A stretch of DNA of 64,000 bases from Flavobacteria bacterium RIFCSPLOWO2_12_FULL_35_11 (lineage in GTDB: Bacteria; Bacteroidota; Bacteroidia; Flavobacteriales; Flavobacteriaceae), in contig MGWK01000035.1 in NCBI GenBank assembly GCA_001800975.1, positions 25,047-89,046 on the forward strand. The letters run 5' to 3'. The notes beneath the pieces are model-generated. The model was not told the DNA's origin, made no database searches, and saw nothing but the letters and a program-made list of their open reading frames with translations. The position numbers were made by a program, and so were the translations under genes. Positions 7,999 to 16,551 of the stretch are shown one piece after another (position 1 is the first letter of the stretch; each line of letters starts with the position of its first letter).

Positions 7999-8397
7999 CT
8001 ATTTTACAATATCATTGTTGTTTTTTATCCAATATAAAATTCCGCCCTCCAAATCATAAATCTCTTTAAATCCAAAATCTACTGCTTTTTTTGAAGCAGA
8101 TTCCGTTCTGTTTCCCGATCTGCAATAGATAAAAATCGGCTGATTTTTATCGTATTTTGCAATTTGATCTAAAAAATTATCGTCGAAATAATTGATATTT
8201 ATGGCGCCTTCAATATGTCCCTCACTAAATTCCTGAGGTGTTCTGATATCAATTATCGTTTGATTTACCGATTTTTCTTTAAATTCAGTTGGCGTAAGAA
8301 CCTTAATTGCATCAGATTGTGATTGTGATTTGGTATTACAGCTCATGCTTAAAATAGTCACAAGCACCAAAATTGATAGTTTTAATGTAGTTTTCAT
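7999..8397 (-). CDS. Rhodanese-domain lipoprotein
   Basis: 132 residues. Lipobox ILSMSC puts the acylated cysteine at residue 20. A single rhodanese domain covers 33-130, with IDIRTPQEFSEGHIEGA and the active-site loop CRSGNR (Cys92). It would transfer sulfane sulfur in the periplasm, for example persulfide made by SQR. First gene of a unit with the DUF3365 protein, SQR-like enzyme, small protein and HMA protein. A CRP/FNR-like palindrome lies about 55 bp upstream. Confidence 0.88.
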   Translation of the reverse strand: MKTTLKLSILVLVTILSMSCNTKSQSQSDAIKVLTPTEFKEKSVNQTIIDIRTPQEFSEGHIEGAININYFDDNFLDQIAKYDKNQPIFIYCRSGNRTESASKKAVDFGFKEIYDLEGGILYWIKNNNDIVK

Positions 8398-8416
8398 TTG
8401 TTTTTCGATTTTTTTA

Positions 8417-8424
8417 TAAAAGTA
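8417..8424 (-). promoter_or_regulatory. -7-like promoter element for the rhodanese operon
   Basis: TACTTTTA on the minus strand, one base off TAnnTTTG. It lies 33 bp (centre to centre) from the palindrome at 8446-8461. Confidence 0.4.
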
Positions 8425-8445
8425 AAGTTACAAATAAATTTTAGC

Positions 8446-8461
8446 AGTAACCAATGTTACC
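8446..8461 (-). promoter_or_regulatory. CRP/FNR-like palindrome upstream of the rhodanese operon
   Basis: AGTAA-N6-TTACC, containing the perfect inverted repeat GTAAC-CAAT-GTTAC (8447-8460). It has the same geometry relative to the -7 box as the other sites in the island. Confidence 0.55.
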
Positions 8462-8471
8462 GCCAGATAAT

Positions 8472-8505
8472 AAAGAAGGGGAAGTAAAAACTTCCCCTTC
8501 TTTTT
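8472..8505 (-). terminator. Intrinsic terminator after the MBL-rhodanese gene
   Basis: Arms AAGAAGGGGAAGT and ACTTCCCCTTCTT around a short A-rich loop, with A/T runs on both sides. It lies 17 bp past the MBL-rhodanese stop codon and separates it from the rhodanese operon. Confidence 0.9.
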
Positions 8506-8521
8506 AAATTAAAAAGAACAT

Positions 8522-9934
8522 TTATAGCAATGTTGTTGGACAAACATAATCGGTTAGTTTAACCCCAGTATCTTTAATATCTTTAAAACCGCCTCTGACA
8601 TCTGTAACTTTTTTTACGCCATTTGCCATAAAAATTGAGGCTGCGATTAGGGAGCGATAGCCGCTGGCGCAATGCAAAACATATTCTTTGTTAGGTTTTA
8701 TTTCAGCAAAATTTGAATGAATAAAATCTAACGGAAAATTTTCAACACCAACTACATGTTCTGAAAGATATTCAGATTCTTTTCGAACATCGAGTGCCAC
8801 AATATTTCCTTCCTTCAATTTATTGGCAAATTGGGTTGCAGATATGGAGCCAATTTTATCAACTTCAAAACCTGCTGCCAACCAAGCGTGAATTCCGCCT
8901 CTTAAAAAGCCCAGGGTATTGTCGTAACCCACACGAGAAAAACGTGTAACCACTTCATGTTCCCTGCCGCCTTCAGCAATAAAAATAATTTTTTGGTTGA
9001 TGTTAGTAATTAATGAGCCCACCCAAGGTGCAAAGTTACCGTCGACACCAATATACCAGGCACCGGGTACTGTTCCTTCTTCAGCAAATTCTTCTTTTGA
9101 ACGCGTATCAATCACCAAAATATCCTCACGTTCGCTCATTTCTTTAAATGTAGCGGCATCGATAGGTGTTGTGCCTCTGTGTAAAATTTCATCAATACTC
9201 TTGTTAATTCCCTTATTCATTCTCACGTTATTAGGGAAATATTGTGGTGGTGGTTTTAAACCTGTAGTCACTTCCTTAATAAACTCTTCCTTGGTCATAT
9301 CAGCTCTCAAAGCGTAGTTTGTTTTCTTCTGATTTCCCAAAGTATCAAAGGTTTCGGAGCTCATATTTTTTCCGCAGGCAGAACCAGCTCCATGATTTGG
9401 ATATACAATAATATCATCGGGCAAAGTCATGATTTTGTTTCGAAGAGAATCAAACAAATGACCTGCCAAATCTGCTTCAGTCATATCCGATTTTACAGCC
9501 AAATCTGGCCGTCCAACATCACCAATAAATAAACAGTCTCCAGTAAAAGCATAAGGTTTGTTGCCTTTTTCATCTATTAAAACATAGGATGAAGATTCCA
9601 TAGTATGGCCAGGCGTATGCAATAATTTAAGGGCAATTTTTCCTATTTTAAATTCTTCCCCGTCAATTCCTTTATGAATGTCATAATTAGGATTTGCATT
9701 TGGGCCAAAAACAATGGTTGCTCCCGTTTTTTTTGCCAAATCAACTTGTCCAGAGACAAAATCGGCATGAAAATGCGTTAAAAAAACATATTTAATTTTA
9801 GCGCCGTCGGCTTTCGCCATTTCAATATACGGCTCAGTTTCTCTTAAAGGATCAATTATGGCAGCTTCTCCATTTGACTCAATATAATAAGCCATTTCCG
9901 CCAAACAGCTCGTAAATAATTGCTCTACTTTCAT
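8522..9934 (-). CDS. MBL-fold persulfide dioxygenase-like protein fused to two rhodanese domains
   Basis: 470 residues. A metallo-beta-lactamase domain (1-240) carries the persulfide-dioxygenase pattern: THFHAD (His54, His56, Asp58), His110 in TPGHTMESSSY, Asp133 in TGDCLFIGDVGRPDL and His181 in PNHGAG. Two rhodanese domains follow (about 255-360 and 365-465). The first has AEGGRE where the catalytic loop should be, with no cysteine; the second has an intact CASGYR (Cys422). The protein would oxidise persulfide to sulfite and exchange sulfane sulfur, as in CstB-type fusions. It forms its own transcription unit within the sulfide island. Confidence 0.88.
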   Translation of the reverse strand: MKVEQLFTSCLAEMAYYIESNGEAAIIDPLRETEPYIEMAKADGAKIKYVFLTHFHADFVSGQVDLAKKTGATIVFGPNANPNYDIHKGIDGEEFKIGKIALKLLHTPGHTMESSSYVLIDEKGNKPYAFTGDCLFIGDVGRPDLAVKSDMTEADLAGHLFDSLRNKIMTLPDDIIVYPNHGAGSACGKNMSSETFDTLGNQKKTNYALRADMTKEEFIKEVTTGLKPPPQYFPNNVRMNKGINKSIDEILHRGTTPIDAATFKEMSEREDILVIDTRSKEEFAEEGTVPGAWYIGVDGNFAPWVGSLITNINQKIIFIAEGGREHEVVTRFSRVGYDNTLGFLRGGIHAWLAAGFEVDKIGSISATQFANKLKEGNIVALDVRKESEYLSEHVVGVENFPLDFIHSNFAEIKPNKEYVLHCASGYRSLIAASIFMANGVKKVTDVRGGFKDIKDTGVKLTDYVCPTTLL

Positions 9935-9976
9935 AATTAACTGATTTATATTTAATTAAAATTAATTCTTGTTTCT

Positions 9977-9984
9977 CAAAATTA
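9977..9984 (-). promoter_or_regulatory. -7 promoter element for the MBL-rhodanese gene
   Basis: TAATTTTG on the minus strand, a full match to TAnnTTTG, about 43 bp before the start codon. Confidence 0.55.
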
Positions 9985-10005
9985 CAAGATGAATATTCTT
10001 TCATT

Positions 10006-10021
10006 TGTAATCTCAATCACA
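10006..10021 (-). promoter_or_regulatory. Imperfect CRP/FNR-like palindrome
   Basis: TGTAA-N6-TCACA, nine of ten half-site positions of TGTGA-N6-TCACA, centred 33 bp from the centre of the -7 box at 9977-9984. Confidence 0.5.
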
Positions 10022-10044
10022 TAATAGAAAATATTTTGAAAATA

Positions 10045-11781
10045 TTAACTATTTGTCTGTTTTATGTAATCAGAAAATTTGATTCCTGTTTCCTTATTTT
10101 TTTTCCCTTCTTCAAAAGCATCCACCGCTTCCTGAATACTCAAAAAGCAATTTTGATAACCTATTTTCTTTATGATGCCGCTTTTTTCCAACACATCTCT
10201 CACAGGGCCTTTCATTCCGGTAAAGGCAATATCAATATTCTTGCTTCGATACTTGGTAATCACATCATTCAACATATATACCCCAGAGCTGTCAATGCTA
10301 TTGATGCTTTCCCCATCAATAATGATTAATTTCAATTTTTTTCCTTTTCCCGCTACGGATGATTCCAATTTATCTTTAAAATATTGAACATTTGCAAAGA
10401 ATAGCTGTGCATCAAAACGTACAATTAATATTTCTTCTGAAGTAATTAAAAGTCCTTCAAATCTTTTTATGTTCCTGTAAAAATGGGTGTCTGGAATTCG
10501 GCCCAAAATTGCGATATGTGGTTTGGCACTTGTATAAATTAACATTCCCAATGACAATATAATTCCTGTAAAAATGCCTTCTTTTATGCCAACCGTGGCC
10601 GTTATTAAAAGTGTAATATTTAAAATGACAAGTTCCCTTTTGGAAAATTTCAGCAACTGTTTTGGAACTGTAAAGTCCAATAGCCCAAAAACGGCAACAA
10701 TGATTATCGCGGCCAACACAGCCTCGGGCAAATAGTAAAAAACATGAGTAAAAAACAATAAAGTCAGCCCAACCACAGACCCGGAAATTATTGTAGCCAT
10801 AGGCGTTTTAGCGCCCGTTTGATTGTTCACCGCCGTTCTGGAAAAACCTCCTGTTGCCGGATAAGTTTGAAAAAATGAACCCACTATATTTCCCATTCCC
10901 AAAGCAATTAACTCCTGATTTGGAACCACTTTATAATTATTATGTTTTAATTCAATGGCTTTTGCAACGGATATTGCCTCTAAAAAAGCAATAAAAGACA
11001 ATGTTAGCGCAATAGGAAATAAATCTATGAGCGTTTTTTTATCGAATTGAGGAACTATAAAATTTGGCAACCCTTTAGGAATATCGCCCACTATTTTAAC
11101 GCCAATTTGATCCAAATTAAAAATTTGAACGGCAAAGATCCCTAAAACAACAACTACCAAAGCAGCCGGAATTTTTACTGAAAATCGCTTAAAAAAAATT
11201 AAAATCAATATTGAAATTATGCCAATTGCCAAGGTGATTAAATTGGTGTCTTTTAAATGCTGAAGTGCGTCAAAAACCAAGCTATGTATTTTATTATTTC
11301 GCTGCAAATCAACCCCCAACAAATGTTTTAATTGGCTTAAAGCAATAATTAAAGCCGCTGCTGAAGTAAATCCGCTAATCACGGGCCTAGATAAAAAATT
11401 AACCAAAAACCCCAACTTAAAAATCCCGAACAATACCTGCAAAACACCCATCATAAAGGCCAGAAGAATTGCAAATTCAATAAAATGTTCTGTGCCAATT
11501 TCCGCCAAAGTTGCAACGCCTGAAGCCACAATAAGTGAATCCATGGCTACAGGTCCAACCGACAATTGGCGTGAAGTTCCGAAAATAGCATAAATAATTT
11601 GTGGAATCATTGCGGTATACAATCCATAAATTGGTGGCAATCCCGCAATCATTGCGTAAGCAATTCCTTGAGGTATCAGCATAATTCCAACAGCTAATCC
11701 GGCACCTAGGTCATTTTTAAAAAATTCCTTTTTATAGTTTGGCAACCAATCTAAAATTGGAAAAATCTTCTTATAATTCAT
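10045..11781 (-). CDS. SulP-family anion permease with STAS domain (second of pair)
   Basis: 578 residues. It begins with the SulP signature region (MLIPQGIAYAMIAGLPPIYG, about 37-56), has about 10-12 hydrophobic segments to residue ~430, and a C-terminal STAS domain with the core IIDGESINSIDSSGVY. SulP proteins move sulfate, bicarbonate and related anions across the inner membrane. It overlaps the other SulP gene by 11 bp and so is translationally coupled to it. Its place in the sulfide island suggests sulfite, sulfate or bicarbonate as substrate, but direction and anion are inference. Confidence 0.9.
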   Translation of the reverse strand: MNYKKIFPILDWLPNYKKEFFKNDLGAGLAVGIMLIPQGIAYAMIAGLPPIYGLYTAMIPQIIYAIFGTSRQLSVGPVAMDSLIVASGVATLAEIGTEHFIEFAILLAFMMGVLQVLFGIFKLGFLVNFLSRPVISGFTSAAALIIALSQLKHLLGVDLQRNNKIHSLVFDALQHLKDTNLITLAIGIISILILIFFKRFSVKIPAALVVVVLGIFAVQIFNLDQIGVKIVGDIPKGLPNFIVPQFDKKTLIDLFPIALTLSFIAFLEAISVAKAIELKHNNYKVVPNQELIALGMGNIVGSFFQTYPATGGFSRTAVNNQTGAKTPMATIISGSVVGLTLLFFTHVFYYLPEAVLAAIIIVAVFGLLDFTVPKQLLKFSKRELVILNITLLITATVGIKEGIFTGIILSLGMLIYTSAKPHIAILGRIPDTHFYRNIKRFEGLLITSEEILIVRFDAQLFFANVQYFKDKLESSVAGKGKKLKLIIIDGESINSIDSSGVYMLNDVITKYRSKNIDIAFTGMKGPVRDVLEKSGIIKKIGYQNCFLSIQEAVDAFEEGKKNKETGIKFSDYIKQTNS

Positions 11782-13519
11782 TTTGACTGCTTTGTTTACA
11801 CTCTTGAAATAATTTTATGTCACAATTTTCGCAATCATCTTTATCTAACTTCGTATAAATTGTTGAAATGGCTGTGTGTTTATCTTTAAAAAAATTATCT
11901 GCCCCTATAATATCAACAAATCCACCTTTTATTAAAATTTCTTGGCTCACTAATTTTAAACCTACAAAATAAATGCCTCCTCCTCTTTCCTGCCATTTTA
12001 CTACTTCATTAGTCAACCATTCGGCACCAGCCAAATCAATAGAATTAATTCCATTGGCAATAATTAGCACATGTTTTTTTTCTTGCTTCGCATACAATTC
12101 AGCGAAATAATTAGATAGCGCTTCAATGGCACCAAAATAAATTGAATCATCTATCCTTATTATTTTAATTTGAGGACATTCTCTGGCAGTTTCGTCTCTA
12201 ATTATATTTATAAACTTACCTTCTTTATTGATGCCAACTTCAGCAATATTTGGCTTTGATGTTTTTTCCAAATAGAAAAATAACGAAATTAATATTCCTG
12301 AAAATAAAGCAGTTTCCAACTCTAAAAATAAAGTCCCAAATAAGGTTACGCTAAATACAATTAATTCTCGTTTGCTGCTTTTTACAATTTTTTTGATATG
12401 ATCAAAGTCTATTAAATTATATCCTACCAATAAAATAATGCCACCCATTGCAGGTTTTGGCAAGAATGAGGCAAACCTTGCAAAAAATAATACAACCAAC
12501 ATTAATCCGACTGCAGAAATTATTGCAGACAAAGGTGTTTTTGCACCTGACTGATAATTTAAACCAGAACGCGTAAATGAACCCGAGCTGGCATAAGATG
12601 AGAAAAAACTGGAAACAATGTTTGACAAACCTTGACCTATAAACTCTTGATTATTGTCTAATTTTTGATGAGAATGTAAGGCCACTGCTCTCGCAATTGA
12701 AACTGCTTCAACGAGACCCAATAATGCCAAAGTAAATGCACCGGAAGTCAACAAACGCATATTCTCATAATTAAAATCTGGAATGCTAAAAGGCGGCAAA
12801 TGAGACGGCACATTACCCACCGTTTCTATTCCGTGCATATTGCCTCCAAGTAACATCGCCAAAACACTCCCAACAACCATCGCAATTAACATATAGAGCC
12901 TGGCTATCTTTTTTATAAATTTTTTAATTGAAAAAGCGATAAGCAGCGTGCCCAAAGCAACACCAAATGCATAAAAATTAGTCTGAGTGATGTGATAAAT
13001 AAGATAGTTTACTATTTCATAAAATGTACTTCCCATAGGCACTTCAATACCAAAAACATATTTCAATTGTTTAAAACCAATTAAAATTCCGGCTCCTGCT
13101 GCAAAACCTATAACCACGGAATTTGAGACAAAATTAACCAGCTTTCCCATTTTAGCTAAACCCATTACCAATTTTATAACTCCCGCCATAAATGATAATA
13201 GGATTGCCAATGAAATAAACGCCTCCATTTCTGTTTCCGGATTTACAAATTTACTTATAGCTGCAAAAACAACAATTGAACTAGTTGTAGTGGGACCCGA
13301 AATTAAATGATAAGAAGAACCAAATAAGGCGGCAATTATTGGTGTTATCATTGCGGTATAAAACCCATAAATTGGCGGTAAACCGGCAATCATGGCAAAA
13401 GCGACGGCTTGTGGGATCACAATAACTGTTCCCGTAATTCCGGCAATTAAATCATCTTTCCAAGTGCTTTTTGCTAAAGGCAACCAAATTAAAAAAGGAA
13501 ATATTTTTTGCAAACTCAT
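11771..13519 (-). CDS. SulP-family anion permease with STAS domain and Cys-rich tail (first of pair)
   Basis: 582 residues. SulP core with IPQAVAFAMIAGLPPIYGFY near the N-terminus, then a STAS domain (IIANGINSIDLAGAEWLTNE). The last 30 residues add a cysteine cluster, CENC followed eight residues later by another Cys (LFQEC), absent from the downstream paralogue. This could bind a metal or respond to redox or sulfur. First gene of a two-gene unit preceded by the clearest CRP/FNR-like palindrome in the window (13579-13594). Confidence 0.9.
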   Translation of the reverse strand: MSLQKIFPFLIWLPLAKSTWKDDLIAGITGTVIVIPQAVAFAMIAGLPPIYGFYTAMITPIIAALFGSSYHLISGPTTTSSIVVFAAISKFVNPETEMEAFISLAILLSFMAGVIKLVMGLAKMGKLVNFVSNSVVIGFAAGAGILIGFKQLKYVFGIEVPMGSTFYEIVNYLIYHITQTNFYAFGVALGTLLIAFSIKKFIKKIARLYMLIAMVVGSVLAMLLGGNMHGIETVGNVPSHLPPFSIPDFNYENMRLLTSGAFTLALLGLVEAVSIARAVALHSHQKLDNNQEFIGQGLSNIVSSFFSSYASSGSFTRSGLNYQSGAKTPLSAIISAVGLMLVVLFFARFASFLPKPAMGGIILLVGYNLIDFDHIKKIVKSSKRELIVFSVTLFGTLFLELETALFSGILISLFFYLEKTSKPNIAEVGINKEGKFINIIRDETARECPQIKIIRIDDSIYFGAIEALSNYFAELYAKQEKKHVLIIANGINSIDLAGAEWLTNEVVKWQERGGGIYFVGLKLVSQEILIKGGFVDIIGADNFFKDKHTAISTIYTKLDKDDCENCDIKLFQECKQSSQNEL

Positions 13520-13550
13520 AGCCCAATAAGTTTCTAATTTTTTACTTCAT

Positions 13551-13558
13551 CAAAAGTA
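13551..13558 (-). promoter_or_regulatory. -7 promoter element for the SulP pair
   Basis: TACTTTTG on the minus strand, a full match to TAnnTTTG. No -33 TTG is present at the expected place, as often seen for activator-dependent promoters. Confidence 0.6.
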
Positions 13559-13575
13559 CAATGAACAATTTTTAG

Positions 13576-13597
13576 TTTTGTGATTCATGTCACAAAA
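13576..13597 (-). promoter_or_regulatory. CRP/FNR-type operator upstream of the SulP pair
   Basis: Perfect palindrome TTTTGTGA-N6-TCACAAAA, containing the canonical TGTGA-N6-TCACA. Its centre (13586.5) is 32 bp upstream of the -7 box centre, close to position -41, the usual class II activator position. Confidence 0.75.
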
Positions 13598-13601
13598 ATT
13601 A

Positions 13602-14624
13602 TTAAAATAAACCTCCCTGTATGTTTCCTTTAATTCTTCCTAAATGTTTGTAGGCGAGTTCCGTTACTTCCCTTCCACGCGGCGTACGCATAATAAAACC
13701 TTCCTGTATCAAAAATGGTTCGTAAACTTCTTCTATGGTTTCTGTATTTTCCCCAACTGCGGTTGCAATGGTGCTAATGCCAACAGGTCCTCCTTTAAAC
13801 TTATCAATTATTGTCATAAGAATTTTATTGTCCATTTCATCTAAGCCATGGGCATCAACATTTAATGCGTTTAGCGCATATCTGGCAATTTCAATACTTA
13901 TTTTACCATTTCCTTTAATTTGGGCAAAATCACGGACTCTTCGTAGCAGTGCATTTGCAATTCGCGGTGTGCCCCTGCTTCTTCCGGCAATTTCTATAGC
14001 CGATTCCATAGAAATAGGAACTTTTAAAATAGTTGCGCTTCGTTGCACAATGGTTGTCAACAATTCGGTATTGTAATATTGCAATCGGCTGCTAATTCCA
14101 AAACGCGCTCTCATTGGCGCCGTTAACAAACCTGAACGTGTGGTTGCACCAATTAAGGTAAAAGGTTCTAAATCTATTTGAACCGTGCGGGCATTAGGGC
14201 CAGATTCAATCATAATGTCAATCCGATAATCTTCCATGGCCGAATATAAATATTCTTCCACAACCGGACTTAATCGATGTATTTCATCAATAAACAACAC
14301 ATCGCGTTCGCTTAAATTGGTAAGCAATCCGGCTAAATCTCCGGGTTTGTCCAATACCGGACCTGAAGTAATTTTAAGTCCGACATTCAATTCATTTGCT
14401 AAAATATGCGCCAAGGTAGTTTTTCCAAGTCCGGGAGGCCCATGAAATAATGTATGGTCCAAAGCCTCATTTCGTAAATTGGCAGCGCGCACAAAAACTT
14501 TAAGATTGTCTATCACTTGTTCCTGCCCCGTAAAATCATCAAATGATAAGGGACGTAATTTTTTTTCTACGTCCGAGTCTTCAGGCGAAGAAAGATTTTT
14601 ATCAGGATTCAAGTTTTCGTTCAT
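13602..14624 (-). CDS. ruvB: Holliday junction branch-migration helicase RuvB
   Basis: 340 residues, normal length. N-terminal [18 protein letters not shown], Walker [10 protein letters not shown] (63-71), Walker [10 protein letters not shown], sensor GATTRSG, and the C-terminal winged-helix with [12 protein letters not shown]. It drives branch migration with RuvA and RuvC, whose genes are not here. A -7 box TATCTTTG ends only 6 bp before the ATG, which suggests a very short or absent leader. Confidence 0.97.
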   Translation of the reverse strand: MNENLNPDKNLSSPEDSDVEKKLRPLSFDDFTGQEQVIDNLKVFVRAANLRNEALDHTLFHGPPGLGKTTLAHILANELNVGLKITSGPVLDKPGDLAGLLTNLSERDVLFIDEIHRLSPVVEEYLYSAMEDYRIDIMIESGPNARTVQIDLEPFTLIGATTRSGLLTAPMRARFGISSRLQYYNTELLTTIVQRSATILKVPISMESAIEIAGRSRGTPRIANALLRRVRDFAQIKGNGKISIEIARYALNALNVDAHGLDEMDNKILMTIIDKFKGGPVGISTIATAVGENTETIEEVYEPFLIQEGFIMRTPRGREVTELAYKHLGRIKGNIQGGLF

Positions 14625-14629
14625 AAAAA

Positions 14630-14637
14630 CAAAGATA
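14630..14637 (-). promoter_or_regulatory. -7 promoter element for ruvB (leaderless mRNA likely)
   Basis: TATCTTTG on the minus strand fits TAnnTTTG. The predicted start of transcription coincides with the ruvB ATG (14624). The rest of the interval 14638-14774 is AT-rich with repeated TTAATAATT-type runs and no visible gene. Confidence 0.5.
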
Positions 14638-14774
14638 ACGAAGTAGCATTATTAATTATTAAAAATTAATAATTAATAATTGAAAAGGTGAAAGCCAACT
14701 ATTGAAAATTTCAGGTTTTAAAAAAAATTCTCAAATAAAATATTTTATGCTCCTTAAGAACTTATAATTGAAAA

Positions 14775-16526
14775 TTAAGATTCCTCTTCACCTTCATATA
14801 AAGGCGTAATTTGAGAAACATAATCCTCTTCATGTCCGGGTTTGCTATAATCATAAGGCCAACGATGAACCGCAGGTATTTCTCCTGGCCAGTTTCCATG
14901 AACATGTTCAATTGGCGTTGTCCATTCCAAAGTATTTGCTTTCCAAGGATTTTGGGTTGCTTTTTTACCTTTGTAAATGCTGATAAAGAAGTTTGTCAAG
15001 AAAATTATTTGCGCAGCACCTCCTAATATGGCGAATAATGTGATTACAATATTTACATCGGCCACATCATCAAATAATGGAAAAGCGGTGTTGGCATAAT
15101 ATCGGCGCGGCAATCCTGCCAATCCAACAAAATGCATCGGGAAAAATACGCCATAGGCTGCCACTACTGTAATCCAGAAATGCCAATAACCCAAAACTTT
15201 ATTCATCATTCTGCCATACATTTTAGGGAACCAATGATAAACGCCTGCAAACATTCCGTAAATAGCAGATACGCCCATCACCAAGTGAAAGTGAGCTACC
15301 ACAAAGTACGTGTCGTGAACATTAATATCCAATGCGCTGTCTCCAAGCACCAATCCTGTTAAGCCTCCCGAAATAAATGTAGAAACAAAACCAATAGAAA
15401 AAAGCATTGCCGGATTCATTTGGAGATTTCCTTTCCACATAGTTGTTATCCAGTTAAAAGCTTTTACTGCGGAAGGAATTGCAATTAATAAAGTGGTAAA
15501 CGTAAATACGGAACCTAAAAACGGATTCATCCCAGAAACAAACATATGATGGCCCCAAACAACAGTCGATAAAAATGCAATGGCAAGTATAGAACCTATC
15601 ATTGCGCGATAACCAAAAATAGGTTTGCGAGAATTACAAGCAATGACTTCAGAAACAATACCCATTGCAGGTAATATTACAATGTAAACTTCGGGATGTC
15701 CCAAGAACCAAAATAAATGTTCAAACAATACCGGAGAGCCTCCCTGATAATGTAAAACTTCCCCTTGGATAAATATATCTGATAAATAAAATGACGTACC
15801 AAAACTTCTGTCGAAAATTAACAACAAGGCTGCTGAAAGCAATACCGGAAATGAAACCACCCCAATAATTGCTGTCACAAAAAACGCCCAAATTGTCAAT
15901 GGCAATCTGGTCATTTTCATCCCTATAGTTCTTAAATTAAGCACCGTAACAATGTAGTTTAATGCGCCCAATAAAGAAGAAGCAATAAATATCGCCATAG
16001 AAATTAACCAAAGTGTCATTCCAAGTCCAGAACCCGGAATGGCTTGCGGCAAAGCACTTAACGGCGGATAGATTGTCCAGCCTGCAGATGCAGGTCCTGC
16101 TTCAACAAAAAGCGAAGAAACCATAATCACACTCGATAAGAAGAACAGCCAATACGAAACCATATTTAAAAATCCGGAGGCCATATCACGTGCTCCAATT
16201 TGCAAAGGAATCAATAAGTTGCTAAATGTTCCGCTTAAACCAGCTGTTAACACGAAGAATACCATAATGGTACCGTGAATGGTTACAATTGCCAAGTAAA
16301 TATCGGGAGACATCACGCCTCCATCCTGATGGCGTCCCAAAAATGCTTCAACAAGACTAAAAGAAGTATCGGGCCAAGCAATTTGTAACCTGAACAACAT
16401 TGACATAAATACCCCAATAACGCCCATAAAAATACCAGTAATTAAATACTGTTTTGAAATCATTTTATGGTCAGTACTAAAAACGTATTTTGTAATAAAT
16501 GTTTCTTTGTGATGATGATCTGACAT
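14775..16526 (-). CDS. coxA: Cytochrome c oxidase subunit I (aa3-type)
   Basis: 583 residues, about 12 membrane helices. Binuclear-centre signature FWFLGHPEVYIVILPA near residue 270 gives the CuB histidine and the cross-linked Tyr; VWGHHMFVSG supplies the next two His ligands; HDTYFVVAHFHLVMG gives the distal haem ligands. It is the terminal O2-reducing subunit, with haem a and the a3/CuB centre. It follows coxB by 25 bp and lies downstream of the alternative complex III genes, which in flavobacteria form a supercomplex with an aa3 oxidase. Confidence 0.97.
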   Translation of the reverse strand: MSDHHHKETFITKYVFSTDHKMISKQYLITGIFMGVIGVFMSMLFRLQIAWPDTSFSLVEAFLGRHQDGGVMSPDIYLAIVTIHGTIMVFFVLTAGLSGTFSNLLIPLQIGARDMASGFLNMVSYWLFFLSSVIMVSSLFVEAGPASAGWTIYPPLSALPQAIPGSGLGMTLWLISMAIFIASSLLGALNYIVTVLNLRTIGMKMTRLPLTIWAFFVTAIIGVVSFPVLLSAALLLIFDRSFGTSFYLSDIFIQGEVLHYQGGSPVLFEHLFWFLGHPEVYIVILPAMGIVSEVIACNSRKPIFGYRAMIGSILAIAFLSTVVWGHHMFVSGMNPFLGSVFTFTTLLIAIPSAVKAFNWITTMWKGNLQMNPAMLFSIGFVSTFISGGLTGLVLGDSALDINVHDTYFVVAHFHLVMGVSAIYGMFAGVYHWFPKMYGRMMNKVLGYWHFWITVVAAYGVFFPMHFVGLAGLPRRYYANTAFPLFDDVADVNIVITLFAILGGAAQIIFLTNFFISIYKGKKATQNPWKANTLEWTTPIEHVHGNWPGEIPAVHRWPYDYSKPGHEEDYVSQITPLYEGEEES

Positions 16527-16551
16527 ATTATATTTTTTAGTAGTCTAGTAA

